Shown: positions 7,383 through 17,033 of the stretch, in pieces
Numbering within the stretch: the first letter of the stretch is position 1
How the letters are laid out: each line of letters opens with the position of its first letter
Source: Telluribacter humicola
GTDB taxonomy: Bacteria > Bacteroidota > Bacteroidia > Cytophagales > Spirosomataceae
Length of the DNA: 48,670 nucleotides
Assembly: GCF_017355935.1 (NCBI RefSeq)
Contig: NZ_JAFIQT010000013.1
Location: forward strand, 1-48,670
Reading direction: 5' to 3'
Program-made: the position numbers and the translations under genes
Notes under the pieces: generated by a model
Databases searched by the model: none
Seen by the model: the letters and a program-made list of their open reading frames with translations, nothing else
What the model was told of the DNA's origin: nothing

Positions 7383-8783
7383 ATGCGAGTTTTTGAAAAG
7401 TACGAAAAAGTAGAAATTACTGATTTTGCCGCCGAAGGCAAGTGTATCTATAAGTCACCGGATGGAGTAATCTTCGTGGAAGGTGATGTGGCTCCTGGTG
7501 ATATCGTAGATCTGGAAGTAGTTGGCAAGAAGAAGAAATTTAAGGAAGCCGTTGTCCGGAAAATACATTCCCAGTCGTCCCTGCGCACCCAACCTTACTG
7601 CTCACACCACGGCACCTGCGGGGGATGTCGCTGGCAACATATAGACTATGGTCACCAGCTGCGCTTTAAGAGACAGCAGGTGGTAGACCATTTTGAGCGT
7701 ATTGGAAAGCTGCAGGGGGTACATGTCAATGACATCTTGCCTGCCGATGAAAAACAATTTTACCGCAATAAGCTGGAGTTTACCTTTTCAAATAATCGCT
7801 GGCTGACCCGCGAAGAGATCAGCTCCGGGCTGGACTTTAACCGGAATGCCTTGGGATTCCATGTTCCTAAGCGGTTTGATAAGATTTTTACGGTAGAGAA
7901 GTGCTATCTGCAGCCGGACCCCTCTAATGATATCAGAAATGGGCTGTACGCGTACATCAACAGCAAAGGGTACCGGAACTACGATGTTCGTAAGAACGTG
8001 GGTACACTACGAAATCTGATCATCAGAACAGCCAATACAGGTGATGTGATGGTCATCGCTCAGTTTGGGGAGAATGAAGAAGATGTGATCAGGGATGTGA
8101 TGGAGTACCTCAATAACTCCTTCCCGATTATTTCTTCCTTGCACTACATTGTTAATACTAAGGGCAATGACTCCTATCAGGACCAGGAGGTGATTCACTA
8201 CGCGGGAGAGCCGGTGATCCGGGAGACGATGGAAGACCTGACGTTCCTGGTGGGTCCCAAATCATTCTACCAAACTAACTCGGAGCAGGCATATCAGTTA
8301 TTCAGCGTAGCACGAGACTACGCCGGTCTTACTGGTAATGAGTTTGTGTATGACCTGTATACCGGTACTGGTACTATCGCCAATTTTGTAGCGCGGCAGG
8401 CTCGCAAGGTAGTAGGAGTAGAGTACGTAGAAGCGGCCGTGGTAGATGCCCGCAAAAACTCAGCGCTGAATGGTATCACCAATACCAGTTTCTTTGCCGG
8501 GGATATGAAGGACTTGATGAACGAGGCGTTTCTGGCTCAACACGGCAGACCTGATGTGATTATTACGGATCCACCGCGTGCCGGTATGGATCTGCCCGTA
8601 GTAGAGACCATTCTGAAAGCAGCACCGGACCGCATCGTCTACGTAAGCTGTAATTCTTCGACTCAAGCCCGAGATATAGCGCTTATGTCAGAAGCCTACG
8701 AGGTTATGAAAGTACAGCCGGTGGATATGTTTCCTAATACCCACCATGTCGAAAATGTAGCTCTACTTGTAAAGAAACAATAA
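7383..8783 (+). CDS. rlmD: 23S rRNA (uracil-C5)-methyltransferase, RlmD/TrmA family
   Basis: It transfers a methyl group from S-adenosylmethionine to C5 of a uracil in 23S rRNA (U1939 in E. coli). From the ATG at 7383 it is 466 residues. An N-terminal TRAM domain (about 1-60) is followed by an iron-sulfur cysteine set (C73, C79, C82, C174). The SAM-binding motif is DLYTGTG (324-330), then DPPRAG (396-401), with the catalytic cysteine in YVSCN (C423). A TTG at 7362 would add seven residues but ATG is preferred. The TrmA/RlmC/RlmD paralogues are hard to separate by eye; the TRAM domain plus the 4Fe-4S cysteines favours RlmD, and Bacteroidota often have several copies. It converges on dnaB with a 16-base gap. 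Confidence 0.9.
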   Translation: MRVFEKYEKVEITDFAAEGKCIYKSPDGVIFVEGDVAPGDIVDLEVVGKKKKFKEAVVRKIHSQSSLRTQPYCSHHGTCGGCRWQHIDYGHQLRFKRQQVVDHFERIGKLQGVHVNDILPADEKQFYRNKLEFTFSNNRWLTREEISSGLDFNRNALGFHVPKRFDKIFTVEKCYLQPDPSNDIRNGLYAYINSKGYRNYDVRKNVGTLRNLIIRTANTGDVMVIAQFGENEEDVIRDVMEYLNNSFPIISSLHYIVNTKGNDSYQDQEVIHYAGEPVIRETMEDLTFLVGPKSFYQTNSEQAYQLFSVARDYAGLTGNEFVYDLYTGTGTIANFVARQARKVVGVEYVEAAVVDARKNSALNGITNTSFFAGDMKDLMNEAFLAQHGRPDVIITDPPRAGMDLPVVETILKAAPDRIVYVSCNSSTQARDIALMSEAYEVMKVQPVDMFPNTHHVENVALLVKKQ

Positions 8784-8799
8784 AGAAGTACTAGGGTGA

Positions 8800-10413
8800 T
8801 TAGAATGGGGGCTCATCATTGGGCCCCTTATAATCAAAGTTGCTGAGATCATTGGCCTTGCTCCGGAAGGTATTGCCTGCCGGTGGCGTGGCCTGACTCT
8901 CAAAAGAAGCGATCGGATTGCTCGCTACCGGAATAGGACGATCCGCGGCCATAGGAGTTGGCGTAAAGTACGAATCCAGGTTATCGAACTTGGTGTACTT
9001 ACCGATAAAGCGCAGCTGTACTGTGTCGAGCGAACCGGCCCGGTTCTTGGCCAGAATTACTTCACCTACACCCGCTACTGAGTTACCGGCTTCGTCCTGC
9101 GTTATACCGTAGTACTCAGGACGGTACAGGAATATAACCATATCCGCATCCTGCTCAATAGATCCTGATTCACGAAGGTCAGACAGCTGGGGCTTCTTCT
9201 CACCACCACGGGTTTCCACGGCCCGGCTCAGCTGCGAGAGGGCTATCACAGGTACATCCAGCTCTTTCGCCAGGTTTTTTAATGATCGAGATATCGATGC
9301 GATCTCCTGTTCACGGTTTCCACCGCCTTTTCCGCCTGTATCACCGGTCATCAGCTGCAAGTAGTCAATCACTACCAGCTGTATATCATGCTGAGCTTTA
9401 AGGCGTCGGCATTTTGCCCTTAGCTCTAGGATAGAGAGAGCTGGGGTATCATCTATAAAGATTGGGGCATTGGTAAGCCGGTTGATCCGATGGTGCATCT
9501 GCGCCCATTCGTGCGGAGCCAGGCTTCCTTTACGAATCTTCTCACTATCTATCTCAGCCTCGGCTGAGATCAGACGATTGACCAGCTGTACGGATGACAT
9601 CTCCAGAGAGAAGATAGCCACCGGCTTATTAAATTCAACGGCAGCATTGCGGAGCGACGATACCACAAAGGCCGTTTTACCCATACCGGGGCGTGCCGCC
9701 AGAATGATCAATTCGGTCTTCTGCCAGCCGGACGTCAGGCGATCCAGGGCGGTGAAGCCCGACGGTATACCCGTCAGACCATCCGTATTGTTCTTTTTCT
9801 TATCCAGTTCATCCAATGCCTGACGCATCAGGGCTCCCATGTCAGAGTAGTTTTTACGGATGTTGTTCTCCGAGATGCGGAACAGTGACTGCTCAGTCTT
9901 ATCAAGCAGACGGAACACGTCTGTTGTATCTTCAAAGGCTTCCTTCTGTATCTCGGATGAAATAGAGATCAGCTCGCGCTTGATGGCCGCCTGTGAGATA
10001 ATCCGGGCGTGGTACTCAATGTTAGCGGCCGAGTTAACCCGGGAAGTTAATTCGGTTATATAAGAAGCTCCACCTACTAGCTCCAGTTCGCCGGTACTCC
10101 GCAGCTTGGCAGTTACCGTGAGCAGGTCAATAGGATCTGAATTAGCAAATAAGGTAATTATCGCACTGTAAATACGCTGGTGAGCTTCCTTATAGAAACT
10201 TTCCGGCTTTAAAATATCTGCTACAGCCGAGAGGGCATCCTTTTCAATCATCAGGGCTCCCAGTACGGCCTCCTCCATATCTACAGCCTGAGGGGGGAGC
10301 TTACCCAGCCCCGAATCACCACCTAGCCAGCGATTTGCGCCCGTTGCACGTGCCTGAGCAGGCGGTGTAGTGCCTGATTTTTTAAGAAAATTAAATGTCC
10401 TCTCGTTTTCCAT
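8800..10413 (-). CDS. dnaB: Replicative DNA helicase DnaB
   Basis: It unwinds DNA 5'-3' as a ring hexamer at the replication fork. The 537 residues comprise an N-terminal DnaB domain (about 40-145), a linker helix, and a RecA-like C-terminal domain. That domain has Walker A ARPGMGKT at 240-247, Walker B in LVVIDYLQLM, and the conserved SDLRESGSIEQDAD segment. The C-terminal tail beyond VQLRFIGKYTKFDNL is low-complexity and proline-rich. No intein is present. The gene is divergent from phoH across a 240-base AT-rich gap and convergent with rlmD. Confidence 0.97.
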   Translation of the reverse strand: MENERTFNFLKKSGTTPPAQARATGANRWLGGDSGLGKLPPQAVDMEEAVLGALMIEKDALSAVADILKPESFYKEAHQRIYSAIITLFANSDPIDLLTVTAKLRSTGELELVGGASYITELTSRVNSAANIEYHARIISQAAIKRELISISSEIQKEAFEDTTDVFRLLDKTEQSLFRISENNIRKNYSDMGALMRQALDELDKKKNNTDGLTGIPSGFTALDRLTSGWQKTELIILAARPGMGKTAFVVSSLRNAAVEFNKPVAIFSLEMSSVQLVNRLISAEAEIDSEKIRKGSLAPHEWAQMHHRINRLTNAPIFIDDTPALSILELRAKCRRLKAQHDIQLVVIDYLQLMTGDTGGKGGGNREQEIASISRSLKNLAKELDVPVIALSQLSRAVETRGGEKKPQLSDLRESGSIEQDADMVIFLYRPEYYGITQDEAGNSVAGVGEVILAKNRAGSLDTVQLRFIGKYTKFDNLDSYFTPTPMAADRPIPVASNPIASFESQATPPAGNTFRSKANDLSNFDYKGPNDEPPF

Positions 10414-10653
10414 AGTAGTACAATATTAAACATTGGGCACCACACAGTAAAGGGCGCCAGAAAACATTTTTTTGTATATAACTAATATTGTTGGCTACTT
10501 GGCTTGATTGTGAAGCGGTTGAACAACATGTATTTTTTTTTCAGTGTTAGATATTGAATATTTGGCAAAAAAAACTTGTTATAGCAGTAGGTGGCACACA
10601 TTTATTTGCTAATTTTTTAACACGTTCCATTCTTAAACTAACAGATCAATAAT

Positions 10654-11607
10654 TTGGTAGAAAAAATCATAATGCTCGAAGATGTTTCTCTGGTGGATTT
10701 CCTGGGAGTTCATAACACCAACATCAGAGAAGTTGCCGCTGCTTTTCCGGAAAGCAAGATTATATCACGGGGCAATGAAATCAGAATCCAGGGTACAGCT
10801 CCCGAGATCGTCAAGATTACGGACGTGCTGGATTCACTGCTCTCGCATTATCAGAAGTACGGTAAAGTAACCAACGAGAATGTAAAGAGGTACCTGACGG
10901 GTATCAGTAAACCTAATTCTGAAAGCTTTGATGAGGACGATGACGTAATCATTTATGGCAATAAGGGAATTGTTGTGAAGGCCAAAACACCTAACCAGAA
11001 GTTGCTGGTAGAGGAGGCTGCCAAGCACGATTTGGTTTTTGCAATAGGCCCAGCCGGTACGGGAAAAACCTATACCGCCGTTGCATTAGCGGTGAAAGCC
11101 CTTAAGAACAAAGAAGTAAAGAAGATAATTATAACCCGACCGGCCGTAGAAGCTGGTGAGAACCTGGGTTTTTTGCCGGGCGATCTGAAAGAAAAGATAG
11201 ATCCTTACCTGAGGCCTATTTATGATGCCCTGGATGATATGATCGCACCCGAAAAGCTAAAGTACTACGTGGACAACCGCATTGTGGAGATTGCTCCACT
11301 AGCTTACATGCGCGGAAGGACGCTGAACAATGCCTTTATATTGCTGGATGAGGCACAGAATACTACACCTATGCAGATGAAAATGTTCCTGACCCGTATG
11401 GGCCCTAACTCAAAAGCGATCATTACCGGTGATAAGTCACAGGTGGATCTGCCTAAGAATCAAAAATCTGGTCTTATTGAGTCGGTTAATATACTTAAAG
11501 GAATAAAAGGCATTAGCTTTGTCGAACTGGAAGGTGCTGATGTAGTGCGGCATCGTTTGGTAAGGGATATTCTGGCAGCATATGAAAAATCGGAAAAGCA
11601 GGCTTAA
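10654..11607 (+). CDS. phoH: PhoH-like ATPase
   Basis: This is a PhoH-family P-loop ATPase of 317 residues. Walker A is GPAGTGKT at 132-139 and Walker B is ILLDEAQ around 229-235, with the following NTTPMQMKMFLTRMG and ITGDKSQVDLP segments typical of the family. An N-terminal KH-like part (about 1-80) suggests RNA binding, as in other PhoH proteins, but the cellular role is not settled. The start is a TTG at 10654 (MVEKIIMLED), which matches the N-terminus I expect for Cytophagales homologues; an ATG at 10672 is the alternative. Its 3' end overlaps the next gene by 26 bases. Confidence 0.9.
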   Translation: MVEKIIMLEDVSLVDFLGVHNTNIREVAAAFPESKIISRGNEIRIQGTAPEIVKITDVLDSLLSHYQKYGKVTNENVKRYLTGISKPNSESFDEDDDVIIYGNKGIVVKAKTPNQKLLVEEAAKHDLVFAIGPAGTGKTYTAVALAVKALKNKEVKKIIITRPAVEAGENLGFLPGDLKEKIDPYLRPIYDALDDMIAPEKLKYYVDNRIVEIAPLAYMRGRTLNNAFILLDEAQNTTPMQMKMFLTRMGPNSKAIITGDKSQVDLPKNQKSGLIESVNILKGIKGISFVELEGADVVRHRLVRDILAAYEKSEKQA

Positions 11608-12925
11608 TCAAAAGATCTGCTCACTTATAATACTTCTTTTTTCAACATTAATATATTCCGAGTCGATTGCTCAGGTATCTGATGTATTGCTTGACCGTTG
11701 TGCGACAAACGAGAGATTAAATCGTCGTATTGAAGCTAATCCTAGTTGGCTACGCAACCGTATAAGGACCGAAGAGGCCATAGCAGAGTATATGCGTAAC
11801 GGTAATGGACGCACCCGTAAAGGAGCCGATGAAGTTATTCAGATTCCGGTTGTCGTTCACGTTATACATGATCAGGCAGAAACGAGTATTGGAGGAGCTA
11901 ATAATCCCAATATTACAGCTGAACAAATAAAAAGTCAGATTGAGGTACTTAATGAAGATTATCGTAGGAAGCCTGGTACTCCAGGCTCCAACGATGATCC
12001 CTTGGGTACTGATACGGGTATAGAGTTTTACCTGGCCGATTACGATCCAGATGGTCGCGTTACGGATGGAATTACCCGTACGCGTTATACCACCAAAACT
12101 AGTTTCAATCCTTTTACGGATGATCAGCTACTGGCTGATCTGGTATACTGGCCTTCTGACAAGTACCTCAATATCTGGGTGTGCCGTCTTAGCAATAATT
12201 ATCTGGGGATTGCGCAGTTTCCTTCGGTAGAAGGTATACCCGGTCTGGATGACTCCAATGAAGAATTTACCATGACGGATGGTGTAATCATTGATTTCCG
12301 CTTTTTCGGCCGTAAAACCGGAGCCATTACCAGCCGGATCTACAATACCGGTAGAACCACTACCCATGAAGTAGGTCATTGGCTGGGGCTGATCCATACC
12401 TGGGGAGATGTAGACTGCGGTACTGACTACTGTGATGATACGCCTCCTACCAAAGAACCAAATCAGACTACTAACTGTAATGATAAGTTTTCAAACTGTA
12501 CCGGGGTCACTACCCGCAACATGATTGAGAACTACATGGATTATTCACCAGACTCCTGTATGCATATTTTTACAAAGTGCCAGGCAGAGCGTATGAGAGC
12601 CGTGTTGGCGGTGAGTCCGCGGCGGGCCCGTTTGGTTGAATACGCCAAGCTTGGGAGACTGGAACCTTCGGAAAGACTGGTAATGGAACTGTTTCCTAAT
12701 CCGGTTTCTACTCAGCTACAGGCCAATATCCGCTTCACCGACTATCAGGATATAACGGTTACCATCTATGATACACGGGGCCTGATTGTGGAGCAAACCA
12801 CCTATCAGGATGTCTGGAGTCGAAGGATAAATGTGGATGTTAGGAATTATACACCAGGTATATATTATTTAAAAGCTACTGTCAATAACGAATCGGTAGT
12901 CAACCGGTTTGTCGTAATACGTTAG
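11582..12925 (+). CDS. Secreted M43-family zinc metalloprotease with T9SS sorting domain
   Basis: This pappalysin/cytophagalysin-type protease has 447 residues. A signal peptide covers about 1-30 (ending ESIAQ). A prodomain-like region follows, then the extended zinc site HEVGHWLGLIH (262-272), with H262, H266 and H272 as ligands. A cysteine-rich stretch and a Met-turn region (NMIENYMDYS, about 313-322) come next. From residue 370 (LFPNPVSTQL) a type A T9SS C-terminal sorting domain runs to the end, so the enzyme is expected to be exported to the cell surface or medium. The ATG lies inside phoH (26-base overlap) and comEC follows after 3 bases, implying cotranscription. Confidence 0.92.
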   Translation: MKNRKSRLNQKICSLIILLFSTLIYSESIAQVSDVLLDRCATNERLNRRIEANPSWLRNRIRTEEAIAEYMRNGNGRTRKGADEVIQIPVVVHVIHDQAETSIGGANNPNITAEQIKSQIEVLNEDYRRKPGTPGSNDDPLGTDTGIEFYLADYDPDGRVTDGITRTRYTTKTSFNPFTDDQLLADLVYWPSDKYLNIWVCRLSNNYLGIAQFPSVEGIPGLDDSNEEFTMTDGVIIDFRFFGRKTGAITSRIYNTGRTTTHEVGHWLGLIHTWGDVDCGTDYCDDTPPTKEPNQTTNCNDKFSNCTGVTTRNMIENYMDYSPDSCMHIFTKCQAERMRAVLAVSPRRARLVEYAKLGRLEPSERLVMELFPNPVSTQLQANIRFTDYQDITVTIYDTRGLIVEQTTYQDVWSRRINVDVRNYTPGIYYLKATVNNESVVNRFVVIR

Positions 12926-12928
12926 CAA

Positions 12929-15010
12929 ATGTTTGAAAGGGCTCCATTTATCAGGTACATCCTATGTCTTGTGAGTGGAATCCTGCTGCATGAATTTCTG
13001 CTCCTCAGGTCTCCCGTTTCTATTCAAAGTAGTCTACAAGTTGTAAGCATAAGCCTACTTGTAGCATCCCTGGCTACTTTCCTATTTCTTAGAAGGCATA
13101 TACTGACTACGGGTATAGTATTATCGGTTATACTGTTCGTATTTGGTGTTGTAACTGCTCAGTTGCATGCACAGCGATACCTGCAGGCCATTAAGCAGCT
13201 GGAAGTACCCTATGATACCTACCTGCTCACGGTAAAGTCATTACCTGAAAAAAGACCATCTACTTTACGTTATCGGGTAGAGGTTAATCAGCTTCGGCTG
13301 GCGGGTGAATGGGAGCCGGTCCAGGTGGAGGCTATGGTTACCACTCCCGCCAGAGCTGCGCAGGTACTAGCTCCCGGTGATGTAGTGGTGGTAAGAGGAA
13401 GTCTGCAAAGACCTGTCCCGCCTCGAAACCCCGATGAATTTGACTATTGCCGTTACCTTCGCTACCGCGGTATAGCCTGGACGGACTACCTCACTGACAG
13501 TACCTATCAGGTAGTATCTCATGTAGAGGATACCTGGAGTGTCCTTGGCTGGAGCCTGGGAATTTCCGGCTGGGCTGATCGTACATTACGCGCTTATCTA
13601 CCTGAAGATGATTCATACGCCTTGGTTAAGGCTATGTTGTTAGGGCGCCGTGAGGATCTGCGTAGCAATCTGGTAGATTCTTTTACATTATCGGGCGCAG
13701 TACATGTACTGTCGGTTTCGGGGCTACACGTAGGAATTTTCTTTGCGATCATTAGTTGGGCGCTGGGTTGGCTTCGTCGGATCAGGTATGGAAAGTACAT
13801 GTACTTTGTAGTCCTGTCCCTGCTGCTCTTCTTTTATGCCCTGGTCACCGGACTACCTCCCTCCGTACAGCGGGCTACGCTGATGTGTATTGTATGGGTA
13901 GCAGCCCAGACTATACAGCGGAGGCACGAGTCCATCAATACATTGGCTATTTCTGCCTTTGCTATTTTACTGGTCGATCCGGATGCTCTATTCACTGTTG
14001 GTTTTCAGCTTTCATACTTGGCGGTGCTAGGAATAATACTATTTTACAAGCCGCTTGACAACTTGGTCGAAACACCTAATCGGGTACTTCGGTGGCTCTG
14101 GCAGATTACTGCCGTTTCGGTTTCGGCACAATTGCTGACTTTTCCGCTGAGCATCTACTATTTTCATCAGTTTCCCTTTTATTTCTGGTTAGTTAATCCG
14201 TTTGTGATAGGTCTCACTTCTCTTTTATTACCAGCTTCACTAATACTACTTTTTGTCAGTTTATTTCCCATCCCATTACTAGCCAACTGGGTGGCGTGGG
14301 TGACCAACCTGATTGCGTACCTAACCAACCAGGTGGTAGCGATACCCAGGTGGCTTCCCAACCATCTGATCGAAGGGTTAGTGCTGGATGCCGTGGAGGT
14401 AGCAGGTTTATTTCTGGTGCTACTACTTGTATGGCAGATCCTCCGTACTCGTGAAGTGGCGGTTCTGAAGCAACTTGCTCTTCTGGTTGTTCTGGTAATG
14501 ATCTATTCAATATCATCTACACTTAAAACCTATCAGGAGGAGAAAATGGTGATTCATTCTATCCCAAGACATACAGTTATCACTGTTAAAAAAGATAACA
14601 GCATGTACTTGCTTGCAAATCCTGAATTTTGGGCTGACACGGCTGCCTATGAATATCGCCTTAACAACTATCTAGTCAACCAACTGATAAATGATACCAT
14701 ACACTCTAACCTGGCCGGGGACGGACACTTTGGAAACCTAGAAGTCCGGCAAACACAGCTGGGTATGCTGCTCAGGTGGAATGGTAATAATTGGAAGCAA
14801 AGCCGTGCAAAAGATGAGGTGCCGGATTATGTTCTAATAACATCCAGAAAGTATCCGCGTTATGAAACGCTAAGCCCTAATAATGTTGTTTTCTTGCTAG
14901 GTGGACAGATGGGAACCCGTACGAGAGCCCGTTGGAAAGAATTACTTTCAGCCTCCGGTAATACCTTCTATGACCTTACTGTAGATGGAGCCATTACCCT
15001 TACTGATTAA
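12929..15010 (+). CDS. comEC: ComEC/Rec2-family DNA-uptake channel
   Basis: This is a polytopic inner-membrane protein of 693 residues. The first 90 residues contain several helices. A DUF4131-type soluble domain with an OB-like fold follows (about 85-200). The Competence domain comes next, with the family marker HVLSVSGLHVGIFFAII and many transmembrane helices up to about residue 525. ComEC forms the channel for single-stranded DNA entering the cytoplasm. The C-terminal 150 residues are soluble but show no HxHxDH motif, so the metallo-beta-lactamase-like domain of long ComEC proteins is absent or highly degenerate. It follows the M43 protease by 3 bases. Confidence 0.92.
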   Translation: MFERAPFIRYILCLVSGILLHEFLLLRSPVSIQSSLQVVSISLLVASLATFLFLRRHILTTGIVLSVILFVFGVVTAQLHAQRYLQAIKQLEVPYDTYLLTVKSLPEKRPSTLRYRVEVNQLRLAGEWEPVQVEAMVTTPARAAQVLAPGDVVVVRGSLQRPVPPRNPDEFDYCRYLRYRGIAWTDYLTDSTYQVVSHVEDTWSVLGWSLGISGWADRTLRAYLPEDDSYALVKAMLLGRREDLRSNLVDSFTLSGAVHVLSVSGLHVGIFFAIISWALGWLRRIRYGKYMYFVVLSLLLFFYALVTGLPPSVQRATLMCIVWVAAQTIQRRHESINTLAISAFAILLVDPDALFTVGFQLSYLAVLGIILFYKPLDNLVETPNRVLRWLWQITAVSVSAQLLTFPLSIYYFHQFPFYFWLVNPFVIGLTSLLLPASLILLFVSLFPIPLLANWVAWVTNLIAYLTNQVVAIPRWLPNHLIEGLVLDAVEVAGLFLVLLLVWQILRTREVAVLKQLALLVVLVMIYSISSTLKTYQEEKMVIHSIPRHTVITVKKDNSMYLLANPEFWADTAAYEYRLNNYLVNQLINDTIHSNLAGDGHFGNLEVRQTQLGMLLRWNGNNWKQSRAKDEVPDYVLITSRKYPRYETLSPNNVVFLLGGQMGTRTRARWKELLSASGNTFYDLTVDGAITLTD

Positions 15011-15069
15011 TATTATTTTTGAAGTCCTCCGGCCAAAACCTTTTGGTTAAACATACGTTAGATTTTAAT

Positions 15070-15705
15070 ATGGAAAAGATAGAAATAATCCAAAAAACGT
15101 ATAGAGATTACGTTCTGGAAAATGGCACCCCACCCGCCTCGGTGTATATATTCATGAAACGGCTCAACCTGACTGAAGCTGAGTTCTATGAATACTACAA
15201 TAACTTCGAATCTATTGAGCAGGATGACTGGCTTACATCTTTCAAAGAGGCTCGTCAGGCAGCTGAATCGGAAGAGGTTTACTTCCAGTACTCGGTTCGG
15301 GAAAAGCTGCTTGCTTTTTACTACACCTGGGTAGAAGTACTCAAAAAGGATCGTAGCTACTTTGTATACAGCTACAACCGTCTCAAACAACCTGTATCAC
15401 GCTATACCGGTCATCTGGCTCTATTGAAAGAGGCGTTCTATGCCTTTGCGATGGAACTGGTTATGGAAGGTCGCGAAAGTAAGGAAGTTGTCATACGGCC
15501 GGTAATATCCGACCGCTACGTCGATGGTCTGTGGATGCAGTGCTTATTTATTCTTGATTTTTGGGTGAAGGACACCAGCCGTGGCTTCGAAAAAACTGAT
15601 ACGGCCATTGAGAAGTCGGTAAATACCTCCTTTGACCTGATGGGACAGTCGGTAGTGGACACGGTGCTGGACCTGGCTAAATTTGTATATCAGAACAGAA
15701 AGTAA
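15070..15705 (+). CDS. TetR-like regulator coupled to AarF kinase
   Basis: From the ATG at 15070 the product is 211 residues. The first 50 residues form a short TetR-like helix-turn-helix region (ASVYIFMKRLNLTEAEFYEYYNNFESIEQDDW). The remaining helical part resembles the C-terminal domain of a Bacteroidota TetR subgroup. Its stop codon overlaps the start of the AarF-like gene (TAATG), so the two are almost certainly translated together. Its operator and ligand are unknown. A start 51 bases upstream is possible but adds a poorly conserved head. Confidence 0.75.
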   Translation: MEKIEIIQKTYRDYVLENGTPPASVYIFMKRLNLTEAEFYEYYNNFESIEQDDWLTSFKEARQAAESEEVYFQYSVREKLLAFYYTWVEVLKKDRSYFVYSYNRLKQPVSRYTGHLALLKEAFYAFAMELVMEGRESKEVVIRPVISDRYVDGLWMQCLFILDFWVKDTSRGFEKTDTAIEKSVNTSFDLMGQSVVDTVLDLAKFVYQNRK

Positions 15706-17033
15706 TGAAAGAACAAGGATCAATACCCACCTCTAAGGTAGCCCGGGCTACTCAGTTTGTGAAGACAGGTGTGAAGATAGGGGGGAATTATATCAAGTAT
15801 AACGTCAGGAAAATGGTTGACCCTTCCACTACGCGGGAAGAGCTTCACCAGGATAATGCTACTGATATATACGAATCACTTAGCCAGCTGAAAGGTTCTG
15901 CACTGAAAGTGGCTCAAATGCTCAGTATGGACCGTAACGTATTGCCCCGTGCCTATGTAGATAGATTTCAGATGTCGCAGTACTCGGCTCCGCCGCTATC
16001 GGGCCCTTTAGTGATTAAGACATTCAAAAAGTACCTGGGCAAGTCACCCAACGAGCTTTATGATGAATTTGATATGAAAGCCGCTAATGCCGCTTCCATT
16101 GGTCAGGTACATCAGGCACAGAAAGGGAGCAAAAAGCTGGCCGTAAAGATTCAGTATCCCGGTGTGGCTGATAGTATCAGTTCAGACCTAAAAATGGTAA
16201 AACCCATGGCGATACGACTCTTCGGGCTTAACGAGCGGGATATTGATCGTTATATGGGTGAAGTAGAGTCGCGGCTCCTGGAAGAAACCGATTATGAGCT
16301 TGAACTACGTCGCTCAGTAGAGATCTCAGAAGCCTGCGCTCATATTAAGGGCCTGGTATTCCCCCGATACTATCCCGAACTGTCTGCCAGCCGCATCCTG
16401 ACCATGGATTGGCTGGATGGGCTGCACATGAAGGACTTCCTGAAGACTAACCCGTCGCAGGAAGTACGTAATCAAATAGGGCAAGCTCTGTGGGATTTCT
16501 ATGATTTTCAGGTACATCAGCTCCGTCAGGTACATGCTGATCCGCATCCGGGCAACTTCCTGATGCGTACAGACGGAACTATGGGGGTGATAGACTTTGG
16601 CTGTATCAAGGTTATCCCCGAGTTCTTCTACGATACCTACTTTGCTCTTATTAATCCGGATACTCTGGATGATGAGGAGCAGACCCGGAAGATATTTTAT
16701 GATTTAGAATTCATTACCCCCGAGGATACTGCTCAGGATAAGCATCTCTTCACAGAGCTTTTCAAGAAGATGACTCTATTATTGGGAAAGCCCTTTGCCG
16801 AAGATGAGTTTGACTTTGGTGATGAAAGCTACTTTGATTCAGTGTACGCCTTTGCTGATGAATTGCAGAACGTAGAGGAGCTTAAGAACTCCAAGGTGGC
16901 CAGAGGGTCGCAACATGGTCTGTACATCAACCGTACGTACTTTGGCCTTTATTCCATGCTGAATGAATTAAAGGCCAAAGTAGTCACTAACAAGCCCGAG
17001 TGGCTGAGGAGCAAGAAGCAGGCGGTGATTTAG
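15705..17033 (+). CDS. AarF/ABC1/UbiB-family atypical kinase
   Basis: The product is 442 residues of the ABC1/ADCK/UbiB family. The family-specific KxGQ-like region appears as LKGSALKVAQMLSMD, and the alanine-rich nucleotide loop as NAASIGQVHQAQ. The invariant lysine is in LAVKIQYPG, the catalytic loop is VHADPHPGNF, and the metal-binding motif is VIDFGCIK. UbiB relatives support quinone biosynthesis or lipid homeostasis; Bacteroidota use menaquinone (menD lies at 27915), but the direct role here is an inference. The start overlaps the TetR-like gene and the stop overlaps that of the convergent DUF922 gene by 4 bases. Confidence 0.88.
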   Translation: MKEQGSIPTSKVARATQFVKTGVKIGGNYIKYNVRKMVDPSTTREELHQDNATDIYESLSQLKGSALKVAQMLSMDRNVLPRAYVDRFQMSQYSAPPLSGPLVIKTFKKYLGKSPNELYDEFDMKAANAASIGQVHQAQKGSKKLAVKIQYPGVADSISSDLKMVKPMAIRLFGLNERDIDRYMGEVESRLLEETDYELELRRSVEISEACAHIKGLVFPRYYPELSASRILTMDWLDGLHMKDFLKTNPSQEVRNQIGQALWDFYDFQVHQLRQVHADPHPGNFLMRTDGTMGVIDFGCIKVIPEFFYDTYFALINPDTLDDEEQTRKIFYDLEFITPEDTAQDKHLFTELFKKMTLLLGKPFAEDEFDFGDESYFDSVYAFADELQNVEELKNSKVARGSQHGLYINRTYFGLYSMLNELKAKVVTNKPEWLRSKKQAVI

